DNA of 64,000 nucleotides. Source: Nonomuraea turcica (lineage in GTDB: Bacteria > Actinomycetota > Actinomycetes > Streptosporangiales > Streptosporangiaceae). A program made the translations under genes and the position numbers. Below the pieces are notes generated by a model that saw nothing but the letters and a program-made list of their open reading frames with translations, did not search any database and was not told the origin of the DNA. How positions within the stretch are numbered: the first letter of the stretch is position 1; each line of letters opens with the position of its first letter. This document shows positions 34,567 through 44,746 of the stretch, in pieces. The stretch covers positions 1 to 64,000 of the forward strand of contig NZ_JAUZQF010000001.1 of the NCBI RefSeq assembly GCF_030718205.1, given 5' to 3'.

Positions 34567-35292
34567 TCAGCCTCCGCCCTTGGAGAAATGCTGGTAGTCC
34601 TTCGCACCGGACCAGTAGCCACCCCACTCCCAGCCGACCTGAGCGAAGGCCTTCACCACCTTGTCGCCAGGATTAATCACACCTTTGCCCTTCATTGGGC
34701 GCTCGGTGTACTTCTCGGCATTTTCGTGTGCCGTGCTGCCACTTGCGGTGACATATGGGTTCTGCTGGGGATTGATGTCTATCGCTTCCCCGTAGGCGTG
34801 GTTGGACCAATTACTGGAACCGGTCGCCTTGCGGCAGTTGAAGGCAGAGGTGTTGTTCGCCTCGATCGAGGCGAAGTCGTCAGCCTTGTACGCGTCCACC
34901 AGCTTCATCTGGTAGACCGGCCAGCGCCACCCGTACAGCTTCTTGAAGACCGTCACGATGTCGTCGGTCACCGTCTTGCGCACGACCAGCTCGCCGGTGT
35001 GCGGCTTGTTGTCGAACCCCCAGTAGGACAGCGTGACCAGCCGCAGATCCCGGTAGTGGACCGGGCAGCCGGGCCGCCACGAGTACGGCAGGCGGTCGCG
35101 GGCTACGTTGGACACCTTGGCGCTGAACTCGGGCGGCGAGGCCGGTTTGGTCGGCGTGGCCGTCGGCGAGCCAGGTGTCTCGTATGCGGGTGTGGACGTC
35201 GTGGGCTCAGGAGCGACCGACGCGATCGGCTCGGTCGCGGCGCACGAAACGGACGCGAGCACCACGAACGCCATGGTTGCAGCACGTTTCAT
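34567..35292 (-). CDS. M15-family D-Ala-D-Ala carboxypeptidase-like metallopeptidase
   Basis: A 241-residue exported protein. An N-terminal export signal, MKRAATMAFVVLASVSCAAT, has a Cys that could be lipidated, though the lipobox is poor. A Pro/Thr linker follows. The M15 catalytic domain (about 75-240) has zinc ligands in WSNHAYGEAIDINP (His, Asp) and in DYQHFSKG (final His), with a preceding acid. It would trim peptidoglycan stem peptides. It is the last gene of the operon that begins with the EmrB-type MFS. ATG 35292 is chosen at the signal peptide. Confidence 0.87.
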   Translation of the reverse strand: MKRAATMAFVVLASVSCAATEPIASVAPEPTTSTPAYETPGSPTATPTKPASPPEFSAKVSNVARDRLPYSWRPGCPVHYRDLRLVTLSYWGFDNKPHTGELVVRKTVTDDIVTVFKKLYGWRWPVYQMKLVDAYKADDFASIEANNTSAFNCRKATGSSNWSNHAYGEAIDINPQQNPYVTASGSTAHENAEKYTERPMKGKGVINPGDKVVKAFAQVGWEWGGYWSGAKDYQHFSKGGG

Positions 35293-35321
35293 CCACCCAC
35301 CATATGCGACGTCTCGCCAGG

Positions 35322-35801
35322 TCAGGGGACTATCAGCACCGTACGGCGAGCCCTCTTCGCCAGCGTGGCCGCCACCGAGCCGCACCAGGCATGACGCGAG
35401 CGGCCCACCACGATGGCGTCGGCCATGTAGGCGCCGGCGAGCGTCTCCAACTCCCGCGCCGTGTCACCCCGTACGCTGACGAACTGCCACGGAACGCCCG
35501 CGCCCTTCAGCTCGTCCCTGAGGTCCTCGGCGAGGTCGGCCGCCGAGTCCGGGATGATCGGCGACCCGGCGAAGAACCATAGGGCGGCGGCGTTGAGCGC
35601 CTCCACGAAGGCGATGAGCAGCGCGGCGCCGTCCCTGCGGGCGAGCCCGGCTGCGTACGCGAGCGCGTTGCGGCTCGGGCCCGATCCGTCGAACCCCACC
35701 ACGAGCAGGCTCGCACCGTCCTTGCCGATCTCGAACCGCCCGGCGGGGAGCCTGCCCGTCAACGGCGGCTCCCACCGCGGGTCCGTACTTCCGCCGGACA
35801 T
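35322..35801 (-). CDS. Universal stress protein domain protein
   Basis: A 159-residue single USP domain. It contains SLLVVGFDGSGPSRNALAYAAGLARRDGAAL and a C-terminal MADAIVVGRSRHAWCGSVAATLAKRARRTVLIVP. The ATP-binding G-2x-G-9x-G(S/T) motif is altered (GRSRHAWCGSVA), so nucleotide binding is uncertain. ATG 35801 lies 4 nt downstream of the preceding gene's stop codon, in the same operon. Confidence 0.86.
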   Translation of the reverse strand: MSGGSTDPRWEPPLTGRLPAGRFEIGKDGASLLVVGFDGSGPSRNALAYAAGLARRDGAALLIAFVEALNAAALWFFAGSPIIPDSAADLAEDLRDELKGAGVPWQFVSVRGDTARELETLAGAYMADAIVVGRSRHAWCGSVAATLAKRARRTVLIVP

Positions 35802-35805
35802 GGGC

Positions 35806-36042
35806 TCAGTTGTCGGCGTGCTTGCCGCGACGAGCCAGCTCACGCAGGGCGTCCGCCGCGTAGATCACGATGGCGACGAAAGAGAGCGCGGCGAGCGAGC
35901 CGCCGACCCACAGGTCGTTGACCGTCGCGTCGACGTACGCGGCGCCCCTCGGCTGGTAGCCGACCGCGAACGGGGCCGCGACCAGCCACAGGCCGCCGAG
36001 GAACAACAGGACCAGGGCGGAGACGCCCAGCTTGGCCTTCAT
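35806..36042 (-). CDS. Small two-helix membrane protein (paralogue B)
   Basis: A 78-residue protein with two transmembrane helices and a basic tail. Its core GGLWLVAAPFAVGYQP...AALREL-like pattern matches the protein encoded just upstream (GGLWLMIAPFALGTQP), including the position of both helices and the ending ALREL. It resembles SPW-type small membrane proteins (segment W..APF). The start overlaps the upstream stop (ATGA). The function is unknown. Confidence 0.8.
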   Translation of the reverse strand: MKAKLGVSALVLLFLGGLWLVAAPFAVGYQPRGAAYVDATVNDLWVGGSLAALSFVAIVIYAADALRELARRGKHADN

Positions 36043-36449
36043 CGGTTCTCCTCCACTCCGACCAGGGGAGCCGTGCCGTTCCTGCGGTGCTCACCCGTCT
36101 TCAAGTCCTCACGCAGCGCCTCGACGAGCGGGGCGAGCAACGCGGCCAGTTCGGCCGACGACGCCTGAGGCGTGCTCGGCACGGCCTCGGGCTCCGGCTC
36201 GGCCACGCGCGGGCGCACGGCCACCACCCCCCGCGCCACCAGCTCCTCACGCAGGGCCATGGCGAAGCTGACCACGCCGGCGAGCCCCACCACCGCCACG
36301 CCGAGACCGGTGAAGAACTCCGAGATCGTGGGGTCGGTCCAGTCGGCGTTCTCCGGTTGGGTGCCGAGGGCGAAGGGCGCGATCATCAACCACAGCCCGC
36401 CCAGGACCGCCAGGGACGCCGCGACGGCGCCCACGAACTTGCGAATCAT
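36039..36449 (-). CDS. Two-helix membrane protein with acidic cytoplasmic tail (paralogue A)
   Basis: A 136-residue protein. Residues 1-75 have two helices (AAVSLAVLGG-type region, VLGGLWLMIAPFALG and FFTGLGVAVVGLAGVVSFAMAL), paralogous to the next gene product. Residues 75-136 form an added tail, AELAALLAPLVEALREDLKTGEH, predicted amphipathic. It starts inside the MFS stop codon and ends inside the start of the 78-residue gene, so all three are translationally coupled. The function is unknown; an accessory of the exporter is likely. Confidence 0.8.
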   Translation of the reverse strand: MIRKFVGAVAASLAVLGGLWLMIAPFALGTQPENADWTDPTISEFFTGLGVAVVGLAGVVSFAMALREELVARGVVAVRPRVAEPEPEAVPSTPQASSAELAALLAPLVEALREDLKTGEHRRNGTAPLVGVEENR

Positions 36450-38251
36450 TGCGAGATTCCTCCAGAGACGAGGTCTTTCTGCGGGGGCGTGGCCTGCGCG
36501 ATCAGGGCACGCGAGGTGGGCCGCAGTACGGTACGCGCCACCGCCCTGGCGCGTTCGCGTTCGGAGCGATCGTCCGGCGGGGCCATCTTGGCGACCGCGG
36601 TGAGCAGCGCTGACGGCTCGCCGTTCGCCCGCTCGACGCGCTGGGCCACGAGCTCCAGCAGCAGCCCGGCCAGGACCAGGTCGTCCTTGCTGAGCGGCGC
36701 GGGCGCCGCGGGCGCCGTCGCGGGGCCGCGCAGCGGGAGCTCCTTGAGGAAGATCGTGGCCACGAAGCCGAGCAGCGCAATGGGCACGCCCACCATGAAC
36801 ACGGTCTCCAGGCCGCGCGTGAACGACTCCAGCACGATGTTCTTGATCGGCCCGGGCAGCTGCTGGATGGCACTGGGGCTGCCGAGCTTGACGTCCGAGC
36901 CGCCGGGCAGCGAGATGCCTGCCGCCTTGAGCATCTCGGCCATTTCGTCCTTGAGCCGGTTCGTCAGGATCGCGCCGAACGCGGCCACGCCGACGGCGCC
37001 GCCCAGCGAACGGAAGAACGACACGCCCGACGTGGTGGAGGCCATATCGCGTGGTTCGGCGCCGTTCTGGGCGGCCAGGATGAGCATCTGCATGGACAGG
37101 CCGAGGCCGACGCCGAGAACCGCCACGTCGAAGCCGATGAGCCACTCGCTGGAGTTCACGTGCAGCCGGGAGAGCAGGAACAGCCCCACGGCCACGATGA
37201 GCAGGCCCGCGACCGGGAAGATCTTCCACTTGCCTGTCTGGGTGACGATCTTGCCGGAGATCACGCCGGCCAGGAAGAGCGCCAGCACCATGGGCAGCGT
37301 CATCAGACCCGAGTTCGTCGGGCTGAGGCCCTTGACGATCTGCAGGTACTGCGGCAGGTAGATCATCGCGCCGAACATCGCCATGCCGACGAACAACGAG
37401 GCCAGGCTGGTGAGCACGAACGTACGGTTGCGGAACAGCCGCGGCGGCAGGATCGGGTTGCTCGCCGTCCGCTCGGACAGCACCGCGAGCGCCAGCATGA
37501 GCAGGGTGAACGCGGCCAGGAAGTACGTCCAGCCCGAGTTCCACGCGAACTCCGTGCCACCGAGTGTCAGCAGCAGCATGAGCCCGCTCGCGCTGGCCGT
37601 GATCGTCGTCGCACCCCAGATGTCGATCGAGGTGTTCCGCTTGACCGTCGGCAGCCGCAGCACCTTCTGGATCACCAGGAACGACACCAGCGCGAACGGC
37701 ACCACGACGTAGAAGCACCAGCGCCAGCCCAGCCAGTCGGTGTCCACGATGAACCCGCCGAGCAGCGGCCCCGCGACCGTGGAGATCCCGAAGACCGCGC
37801 CCATGTAGCCCGAGTACCGGCCCCGCTCGCGCGGCGAGACGATGTCCCCCAGGATCACTTGGGAGAGCGCCGACAAACCGCCCACACCCAGGCCCTGCAC
37901 GGCCCGCGCCGCGATCAGCTGCCCCATGTTCTGCGACAGGCCGGCCACCACCGACGACGCGACGAACAACGCCAGCGCCGACTGGAAGAGCAGCTTGCGC
38001 CCGAAGAGGTCGGACAGCTTGCCCCACAACGGCGTGGACACCGTCATCGTCAGCATGGTCGCGGAGGCGACCCATGAGTACTGGTCCTGACCGCCGAGCT
38101 CCCCCACGATCGTCGGCAGAGCCGTGCCCACAACCGAGGTCGAGATCATCGATGTGAGCATCGCGAGCATCAGCCCGGACATGATCTCGAGGATCTCGCG
38201 GTGGGTGTACGTCCGCTTCGTGGGGGAGGCGGCCTGCGCCTGGGCTACCAC
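36446..38251 (-). CDS. EmrB/QacA-type MFS exporter (DHA2)
   Basis: A 601-residue 14-helix drug:proton antiporter. Landmarks include STSVVGTALPTIVGELGG, motif A GKLSDLFGRKLLF, RAVQGLGVGGLSALSQVILGDIVSPRERGRY and the motif C-like GPLLGGFIVDTDWLGWRWCFY. A C-terminal cytoplasmic extension of about 80 residues (LSKDDLVLAGLLLELVAQRVE...) is longer than usual. It heads a five-gene operon and is divergent from a TetR regulator with a dyad operator in between, so it is probably induced by its substrate. Confidence 0.92.
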   Translation of the reverse strand: MVAQAQAASPTKRTYTHREILEIMSGLMLAMLTSMISTSVVGTALPTIVGELGGQDQYSWVASATMLTMTVSTPLWGKLSDLFGRKLLFQSALALFVASSVVAGLSQNMGQLIAARAVQGLGVGGLSALSQVILGDIVSPRERGRYSGYMGAVFGISTVAGPLLGGFIVDTDWLGWRWCFYVVVPFALVSFLVIQKVLRLPTVKRNTSIDIWGATTITASASGLMLLLTLGGTEFAWNSGWTYFLAAFTLLMLALAVLSERTASNPILPPRLFRNRTFVLTSLASLFVGMAMFGAMIYLPQYLQIVKGLSPTNSGLMTLPMVLALFLAGVISGKIVTQTGKWKIFPVAGLLIVAVGLFLLSRLHVNSSEWLIGFDVAVLGVGLGLSMQMLILAAQNGAEPRDMASTTSGVSFFRSLGGAVGVAAFGAILTNRLKDEMAEMLKAAGISLPGGSDVKLGSPSAIQQLPGPIKNIVLESFTRGLETVFMVGVPIALLGFVATIFLKELPLRGPATAPAAPAPLSKDDLVLAGLLLELVAQRVERANGEPSALLTAVAKMAPPDDRSERERARAVARTVLRPTSRALIAQATPPQKDLVSGGISQ

Positions 38252-38288
38252 GACACCACATCCCCTTCATACAGTTTTAGCTGACTCG

Positions 38289-38306
38289 AGTATACGTGTG
38301 TTTACT
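38289..38306. promoter_or_regulatory. Dyad operator for TetR regulator
   Basis: AGTATACGTGTGTTTACT is an 18-bp imperfect palindrome, AGTA-n-AC / GT-n-TACT, in the 99-bp space between the divergent MFS and TetR genes. The low local G+C and location suit autoregulation and control of the exporter operon. Confidence 0.6.
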
Positions 38307-38350
38307 AGCCGAGCGGCAAGTGGGGTCGGGTCTTGAGTAGAGTTCGGGTC

Positions 38351-38908
38351 ATGAACGCCGAGGTGACCCGGCCCCGCGGCAGGGAGGCCACCCGTGAACG
38401 GATCCTGCAGGCCGCCCGGACGTTGTTCGGCGAGCACGGCTACGAGCAGGTGACCATCCGCATGATCGCCGCCGCGGCGGACGCCAACATCGCGCTGGTC
38501 GGCCGCTATTTCGGCTCCAAGGCCGGGCTGTTCGGCGCGGTGCTGGAGGGCGAGCCGACCATCAGCGCGCTGTTCGAGGGCCCGGAGGAGGGGCTGGCGA
38601 GGCGGCTGGCGGTTTACGCCGCCGAGCGCATGCAGCACCCGCCGGACAGCCCGATCCTGCGCACGCTCGAACGCTCCGCCCGCCACCCCGAGGTCCAGGA
38701 GGTGGCCCGCGAGCGTCTGATCGCCGCCGTGCTCGATCCGTTGCAGGCCCAGCTCGGCGGCGGCCCGGACGCTCTGGCCAGAGCCCGCATGGTGGCGGCG
38801 GTCTTCCTGGGCATCGGCGCCATGCGTCGCCGGCTCGGCCCGGAGACGCCGACGCCGGCCGACGTGGACCGGCTGACCGCGATCTTCGAGGCGTGCCTGG
38901 CCGAGTGA
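38351..38908 (+). CDS. TetR-family transcriptional regulator
   Basis: A 185-residue regulator. The N-terminal HTH is ATRERILQAARTLFGEHGYEQVTIRMIAAAADANIALVGRYFGSKAGLF, where YFGSK replaces the more common YFxSK/YHHF pattern. The C-terminal ligand domain resembles TetR_C proteins that control efflux pumps. ATG 38351 is 7 nt after TAGAGT (leaderless), which favours it over ATG 38333. The divergent exporter is the likely target. Confidence 0.9.
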   Translation: MNAEVTRPRGREATRERILQAARTLFGEHGYEQVTIRMIAAAADANIALVGRYFGSKAGLFGAVLEGEPTISALFEGPEEGLARRLAVYAAERMQHPPDSPILRTLERSARHPEVQEVARERLIAAVLDPLQAQLGGGPDALARARMVAAVFLGIGAMRRRLGPETPTPADVDRLTAIFEACLAE

Positions 38909-38974
38909 AACTTTCACCCCCCAACGACCTCCTGGCCAGGGGATATGCGGTGGGAAGCGATCCGATGTCTTTGA

Positions 38975-40375
<1,401 letters not shown>

Positions 40376-40379
40376 CAGA

Positions 40380-40414
40380 TTCGCCGGGCCCTCGATCCCC
40401 GGGGGCCCGGCGAA
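40380..40414 (+). terminator. Terminator of cellulase gene
   Basis: TTCGCCGGGCCC (40380-40391) pairs perfectly with GGGCCCGGCGAA (40403-40414), a 12-bp stem that starts 5 nt past the stop codon and is followed by ATATCC. This is a strong intrinsic-type hairpin without a long U-run. Confidence 0.8.
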
Positions 40415-40484
40415 ATATCCGCGCCTTCATTGCTGTTGCAACGAGCCAGGTCATCTATGCCGGCTCTGCGAAAGGCGCGTACCC

Positions 40485-41465
40485 ATGGCTTTGCCGCTGT
40501 CCATCCTGGATCTGGCGCACATCGGCGAGGGAGAGACGGCGGGTGACAGCTTCACCGCCAGCGTGGCCCTGGCCCAGCGGGCGGAGGAGCTCGGATATCA
40601 GCGGATCTGGTACGCAGAGCACCACAACATGGACAGCATCGCCTCCTCGGCGACCAGCGTGCTCATCGCCCACGTGGCCGCGCACACCCAGACGATCCGC
40701 CTCGGAGCGGGCGGCGTGATGCTCCCGAACCACTCCCCGCTGACCATCGCCGAGCAGTTCGGCACGCTCGAAACCCTGCATCCCGGGCGCATCGACCTGG
40801 GCCTGGGCCGCGCGCCCGGCAGCGACCAGCAGACCATGCGGGCACTACGCCGCACCCCGGCCGCCGCGGACACCTTCCCCGAGGACGTGCTGGAGCTGCA
40901 GGGATACCTGACTGGCCAGTCGCGGATCCCCGGCGTCAACGCGACCCCCGGCAAGGGGACCGACGTCCCGCTGTACATCCTCGGGTCGTCCCTGTTCGGG
41001 GCCCAGCTGGCCGCCATGCTGGGGTTGCCGTACGCGTTCGCCTCGCACTTCGCCCCGACAGCGCTGGAGGAGGCCGTGGCGCTCTACCGGCGCGAGTTCA
41101 AGCCGTCCGAGCAACTGGCGCAGCCGTACGTGATGGCGGCGCTCAACGTAATCGCGGCGGACACGGCCGAGGAGGCGCAGGAGCAGTTCCTGGCGGCCAA
41201 GCGGCTGCGGGTGAGCAGGTTCCTGGGGCGCGGGCGCACGTTCACGCCGGAAGAGGCCGACCTGATCCTCGACTCGCCGGCCGGGCAGCAGCTCCTGCAG
41301 ATGGCCAAGTATTCGGCCGTCGGGGACCCGGGCGAGGTGAAGGACTACGTCGACCGTTTCGCCGAGCACGCCCAGGCCGACGAACTCATCGTCGTGTTCT
41401 CCGCGCCCGACAGGAAGGCATGGCTGCGCTCGGCGGAGCTGCTGGCCCGGGCGTACGGGCTCTAG
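40485..41465 (+). CDS. Luciferase-like (LLM) flavin-dependent monooxygenase
   Basis: A 326-residue TIM-barrel LLM-class oxidoreductase that uses FMN or F420. It starts [12 protein letters not shown], with [68 protein letters not shown] and [15 protein letters not shown], all typical of the MsnO8/group-1-like subfamily. The substrate is unknown. An AAAGG RBS is weak but present. It stands alone between the cellulase terminator and a convergent coiled-coil gene. Confidence 0.9.
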   Translation: MALPLSILDLAHIGEGETAGDSFTASVALAQRAEELGYQRIWYAEHHNMDSIASSATSVLIAHVAAHTQTIRLGAGGVMLPNHSPLTIAEQFGTLETLHPGRIDLGLGRAPGSDQQTMRALRRTPAAADTFPEDVLELQGYLTGQSRIPGVNATPGKGTDVPLYILGSSLFGAQLAAMLGLPYAFASHFAPTALEEAVALYRREFKPSEQLAQPYVMAALNVIAADTAEEAQEQFLAAKRLRVSRFLGRGRTFTPEEADLILDSPAGQQLLQMAKYSAVGDPGEVKDYVDRFAEHAQADELIVVFSAPDRKAWLRSAELLARAYGL

Positions 41466-41469
41466 GCGG

Positions 41470-41925
41470 TTATTCGTGGTGCGGGCCGATCACGTAAGGC
41501 CCGGTGGTCTCAGAGGCCGGCAAAGGGGACAGCCCTGCCGCGACCAGCTGGGTCCGCAACGTCATCACCGTCCGCTCCAGTGCCCTGATCTGCGCCTGGA
41601 GCCGCCGGATCTGGTCGCGCATCGCGGTCGAGGTGCTCTGCTCGGTGATCAGGTCGGTGCTGAGCTGGGTGGCCTGGCTATGCACCCGGCTCATCTGCCG
41701 CTCCATCTGGGTCAGCGCGTCCTCGTAGATCGTCTTCGCTCGGAGGAACGCCTCGGCGTCCACTTTGGACCGTTCTATCTCGGCCTGATGTTCGGCCTGC
41801 GCCAGCGCGGTCTGCTGGGTCTTCTTGTTGGCGTCGGTGGCCGACTTGAAGGCCAGGTACGCCACGCCGAGCGGGACCACGCCCACGCCGACCTGGATGA
41901 GGATGTCAGTCAGCCCGGGCATCAC
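41470..41925 (-). CDS. Membrane-anchored coiled-coil protein
   Basis: A 151-residue protein with one N-terminal helix (about 5-27, LTDILIQVGVGVVPLGVAYLAF) and a long coiled coil (about 30-130, rich in Q, E, R with heptad spacing). The tail is short. No family is recognised. The start may be Met 41925 or 41922. It overlaps the upstream PAS protein gene by 20 bp and is probably co-transcribed with it, so it may be the PAS protein's partner. Confidence 0.72.
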   Translation of the reverse strand: MMPGLTDILIQVGVGVVPLGVAYLAFKSATDANKKTQQTALAQAEHQAEIERSKVDAEAFLRAKTIYEDALTQMERQMSRVHSQATQLSTDLITEQSTSTAMRDQIRRLQAQIRALERTVMTLRTQLVAAGLSPLPASETTGPYVIGPHHE

Positions 41926-42694
41926 GGCCTCCCCCCACCGGCCGGATCACGCCCGTATAGGTGATGCCGTCGTCGCTGTGCCAGGCGTTGACGGTCAGCG
42001 CGATGGGAAACTCGCTGCCGTCGCGACGCAGACCCACCAGGGGGATGATCCGGCCGTCCAGCTCCGACTCGCCGCTGGCGCGTACCCGGGCCAGCCCGGC
42101 GGCGTGCTGGTCGCGGAAGCGGGACGGCATCAGTACCGTCAACGGCCGCCCGACGGCCTCGTCCGTGCTCCAGCCGAACAAGGCCGCGGCCTGCGGGTTC
42201 CACGACAGAATGATCCCGGACGCGTCGGCGACGACGACGGCCGTGGACCCCGTGCCCGGGAGCCGGTCCACGCTGACGGCCTCCGGCCAGGTGGCGATCA
42301 GCGCGATCCAGCCGCCGAACGCCAGCCAGACCGCCCCGCCGACCCAGCCACGTGGATTGTCGCCGGTGAAGGTCGAAACCAGATATACCAGGCCGTAGAG
42401 CACGAGCAGTGCCGTGGCGGCGGCGAAGGCGACCCGGTCGGAGCGCATGAACGTCTGCACCAGGCACAGGGCGCCGATAACGCACCAGGCCGCGGCCCAG
42501 ACGGTCAGCGGGGCGAAGGAAGCCAGCATGGCGTAGCCGGGGGTGGCGCGCTGGTCGGCCGGCGCGAACGCCAGGGAGGCGGCGATGGCCAGGCTGAGCA
42601 GCCCGACGAACGCGAGAGACGCGCCACGTCGTCCGATGCGGCGCATCACCCGTGCCACGACGTCGTTACTCACAGTGGCAAGATTAATGCACAT
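41906..42694 (-). CDS. Membrane protein with C-terminal PAS domain
   Basis: A 262-residue protein. Four or five hydrophobic helices (about 18-145) are followed by a PAS domain (about 150-258): GSTAVVVADASGIILSWNPQAAALFGWSTDEAVGRPLTVLMP and a PAC-like end, LVGLRRDGSEFPIALTVNAWHSDDGITYTGVIR. No kinase or cyclase domain follows, so signalling must go through a partner. ATG 42694 or GTG 42673 are possible starts, and the longer open frame has no support. Confidence 0.78.
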   Translation of the reverse strand: MCINLATVSNDVVARVMRRIGRRGASLAFVGLLSLAIAASLAFAPADQRATPGYAMLASFAPLTVWAAAWCVIGALCLVQTFMRSDRVAFAAATALLVLYGLVYLVSTFTGDNPRGWVGGAVWLAFGGWIALIATWPEAVSVDRLPGTGSTAVVVADASGIILSWNPQAAALFGWSTDEAVGRPLTVLMPSRFRDQHAAGLARVRASGESELDGRIIPLVGLRRDGSEFPIALTVNAWHSDDGITYTGVIRPVGGGRDARAD

Positions 42695-42738
42695 CGTTAG
42701 CTCTGTAAGGGTGAATCCTTGGCCGTTGCTCAACGGGG

Positions 42739-43125
42739 TCAGCCGGAACGCCGGATGACCGGCATGTATCCACCTCGCGCCCGCCCGCTCTCGGCCAGAG
42801 CTGCCCAGCTGAACGTCTCGTTGTGCACGTCGACCGCCGCCACAACGGCCCCACCGGCCCGGTCCACGGTGCCCAACCACGCGAAACGCTCATCGGCCTC
42901 GTCCCGGTGCGTGATCCCTTCGACCATGAGCCGAAACCGCCCCGGCCCTTCGATCATCGAGAAGGTCACACCGGGGATGAACTCCCACCCGGCGCAGGTG
43001 GACGGCCTGCCCGAAACGAGCCGGAACGTGGGAAGTTGCACGATGGGTTCGGCCGAGTAGAGGACCAGCGTCGGTAGGGCGCCGCCGAAATAACGGGCAT
43101 CCTCACGAGGGACACAGGATGGCAC
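42739..43125 (-). CDS. Hypothetical protein, 128 residues
   Basis: A soluble ORF with normal high-GC codon bias. Its middle (IVQLPTFRLVSGRPSTCAGWEFIPGVTFSMIEG; GRFRLMVEGITHRDEADERFAWLGTVDRAGGAVVAAVDVHNETFSW) looks like a beta-rich domain, but I cannot name a family. It is convergent with nothing and divergent from the DUF1579-like gene. It may be a real lineage-specific gene. Confidence 0.5.
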   Translation of the reverse strand: MPSCVPREDARYFGGALPTLVLYSAEPIVQLPTFRLVSGRPSTCAGWEFIPGVTFSMIEGPGRFRLMVEGITHRDEADERFAWLGTVDRAGGAVVAAVDVHNETFSWAALAESGRARGGYMPVIRRSG

Positions 43126-43264
43126 GCGGGGGAGTATGCCACCGGCACCACCTGATCACCTGAGAAAGACGTAACCGATCTGTGGCAGATCGTGGCCGGG
43201 ATCTCTCGCCAACGTGGATGTCCCGCTGTATGACGGACTGGTGACCACGTCGATGAGAAGGAAC

Positions 43265-43738
43265 ATGTCCATGGAAAGCAGGCATCCCGCGCTCTCCCGG
43301 CTCGATGTGCTCGTCGGCCGGTGGACCGTACACGTCCCCGGCGTGGGCAGCGCGTGGGCGGAATTCGCCTGGCAGGACGAGGGCGCTTACCTGCGCCAGG
43401 TGTCCGACATCGACGCGATGCCGGACACGGCCCCGCAGGCGTGGAGGGAGAACGCCCCCTTCCCGACCACCGCCCTGATCGGCCTCGACGACGCGACCGA
43501 GCAGTTCACGATGTTGTACGCCGACGCCCGCGGCGTGCACCGGGTGTACCAGATGACGTTCGCGGGCGGCGAGTGGCGGATCTGGCGCGACACCCCCGGC
43601 TTCAACCAGCGTTTCATCGGCACGCTGAGCCCGGACGGCGACACCATAGAAGCACGCTGGGAGCAGTCGAAGGACGGCATGACCTGGGACCTCGACTTCG
43701 AGCTCACGTACTCGCGCATCGCGCCCGCACGTTCATGA
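43265..43738 (+). CDS. DUF1579-like lipocalin-type small protein
   Basis: A 157-residue soluble protein with a calycin-like pattern: LDVLVGRWTVHVPGVGSAWAEFAWQDEGAYLRQVS, YQMTFAGGEWRIWRDTPGFNQRFIGTLSPDGDTIEARWEQS and DLDFELTYSRI. It resembles the DUF1579/heme-independent lipocalin-like proteins of actinobacteria. ATG 43265 follows an AGAAGGAAC RBS. A perfect hairpin follows the stop. Confidence 0.75.
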   Translation: MSMESRHPALSRLDVLVGRWTVHVPGVGSAWAEFAWQDEGAYLRQVSDIDAMPDTAPQAWRENAPFPTTALIGLDDATEQFTMLYADARGVHRVYQMTFAGGEWRIWRDTPGFNQRFIGTLSPDGDTIEARWEQSKDGMTWDLDFELTYSRIAPARS

Positions 43739-43744
43739 CCGGCT

Positions 43745-43768
43745 CGTCGGCACCGGGTCGTGCCGACG
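43745..43768. terminator. Hairpin between convergent genes
   Basis: CGTCGGCAC (43745-43753) and GTGCCGACG (43760-43768) form a perfect 9-bp stem with a 6-nt loop, just after the DUF1579-like stop and before the end of the truncated permease gene. Confidence 0.6.
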
Positions 43769-43787
43769 CGTCCGGAGCGTGCGGCCG

Positions 43788-44168
43788 TCAGACGTCGGTG
43801 CGCTTGAGCCGCCAGGCGGCGGCGATGACGGTCACCGCGATGTAGGCCACGAAGACGGCGAGCCCGCCCCACGGTGCGAGCATGCCCTCGCCGGGTGAGA
43901 CGGCGGTGAACGCGGCGGCGGCGTCGGCAGGCAGGTACTGGGTGACCTCGGCCCAGCTCGCCGGCAGCAGCAGCGAGGCGACCCCGCTGAGCAGGAACAT
44001 GACGCCGAACAGCGTGGTGATGGCTGCGGGGGTGGAGCGTAGGAGCCCGCCGAGTGCGACACCGAGCACGCCCGACCCGGCGAGTACGACCGCCGAGCCG
44101 ACGACTGCGCGCGCCACCCCTGGATCGGACCATGAGGCGCCGGCGTCACCAATGATCGCTTGGCCACC
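43788..44168 (-). pseudogene. Truncated ABC-2 permease (C-terminal half)
   Basis: The reading frame encodes the last ~125 residues of an ABC-2 type permease: AIIGDAGASWSDPG, LGVALGGLLRSTPAAITTLFGVMFLLSGV and a final helix AVFVAYIAVTVIAAAWRLKRTDV. The N-terminal helices and the partner ATPase are absent. Similarity reaches upstream past the GTG at 44117 to about 44165 and then stops, where a DMT transporter fragment begins on the other strand. I infer a rearrangement breakpoint and a non-functional gene. Confidence 0.7.
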
Positions 44169-44171
44169 GCT

Positions 44172-44746
44172 GAACGGGCACCCTCATCGCGGCCTCGGCG
44201 CAGTGGCTGTCCGCCATCGCCGTGATCGCGATCGTCGCCCTCGCCGTCACCGCACGCCGCGCCACCTCTCCCATGGCCAGAAGCCTCCTGCTCGCAGGCG
44301 CCGCAGGCGTGGCGTTCGCCGTGTCATCGGTCCTGACCAAGACCGTGATGATCGACCTGCCCGCCGGCATCACCGGCGCCTCGCTGCCTTCTCTGGTCAC
44401 GATCGCCGTCCTGGCCGTGGCCGGACAACTGCTCAGCCAGCATTCCTACCGAGGGGGCGGCCTGGCGGCCCCGCTGGCCATGGTCAGTGTCGCGAACCCG
44501 GTCGTCGCCGGCGCGATCGGGATCCTGCTGCTGGGAGACGGCGTTCGCATGGGCGGGGCGGGAGTGGTCCTCGCCGTGGGCGCGGTCGTCGTCACCGTCG
44601 GCGGCGTCATCGGCCTGGCCGCACACACTCCGGCCGGTGACGCCGCCGCGCCCGTCCGAGGCGGTGGCACGACGCGGGACACCGTAACCGCCCTCGACCC
44701 GGACAACGCGGACACCGGCCGATCAGCGCCCTGCGTGTTCGCTTGA
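44172..44746 (+). pseudogene. Truncated DMT/EamA transporter (C-terminal part)
   Basis: From the stop at 44171 the frame reads like the second half of a drug/metabolite transporter: SAQWLSAIAVIAIVALAV, LLLAGAAGVAFAVSSVLTKTV, GGGLAAPLAMVSVANPVVAGAIGILLLGDG and a last helix. The first half is missing and only internal GTG starts exist (44222). It abuts the truncated ABC permease head to head, so it is probably a remnant. Confidence 0.68.
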
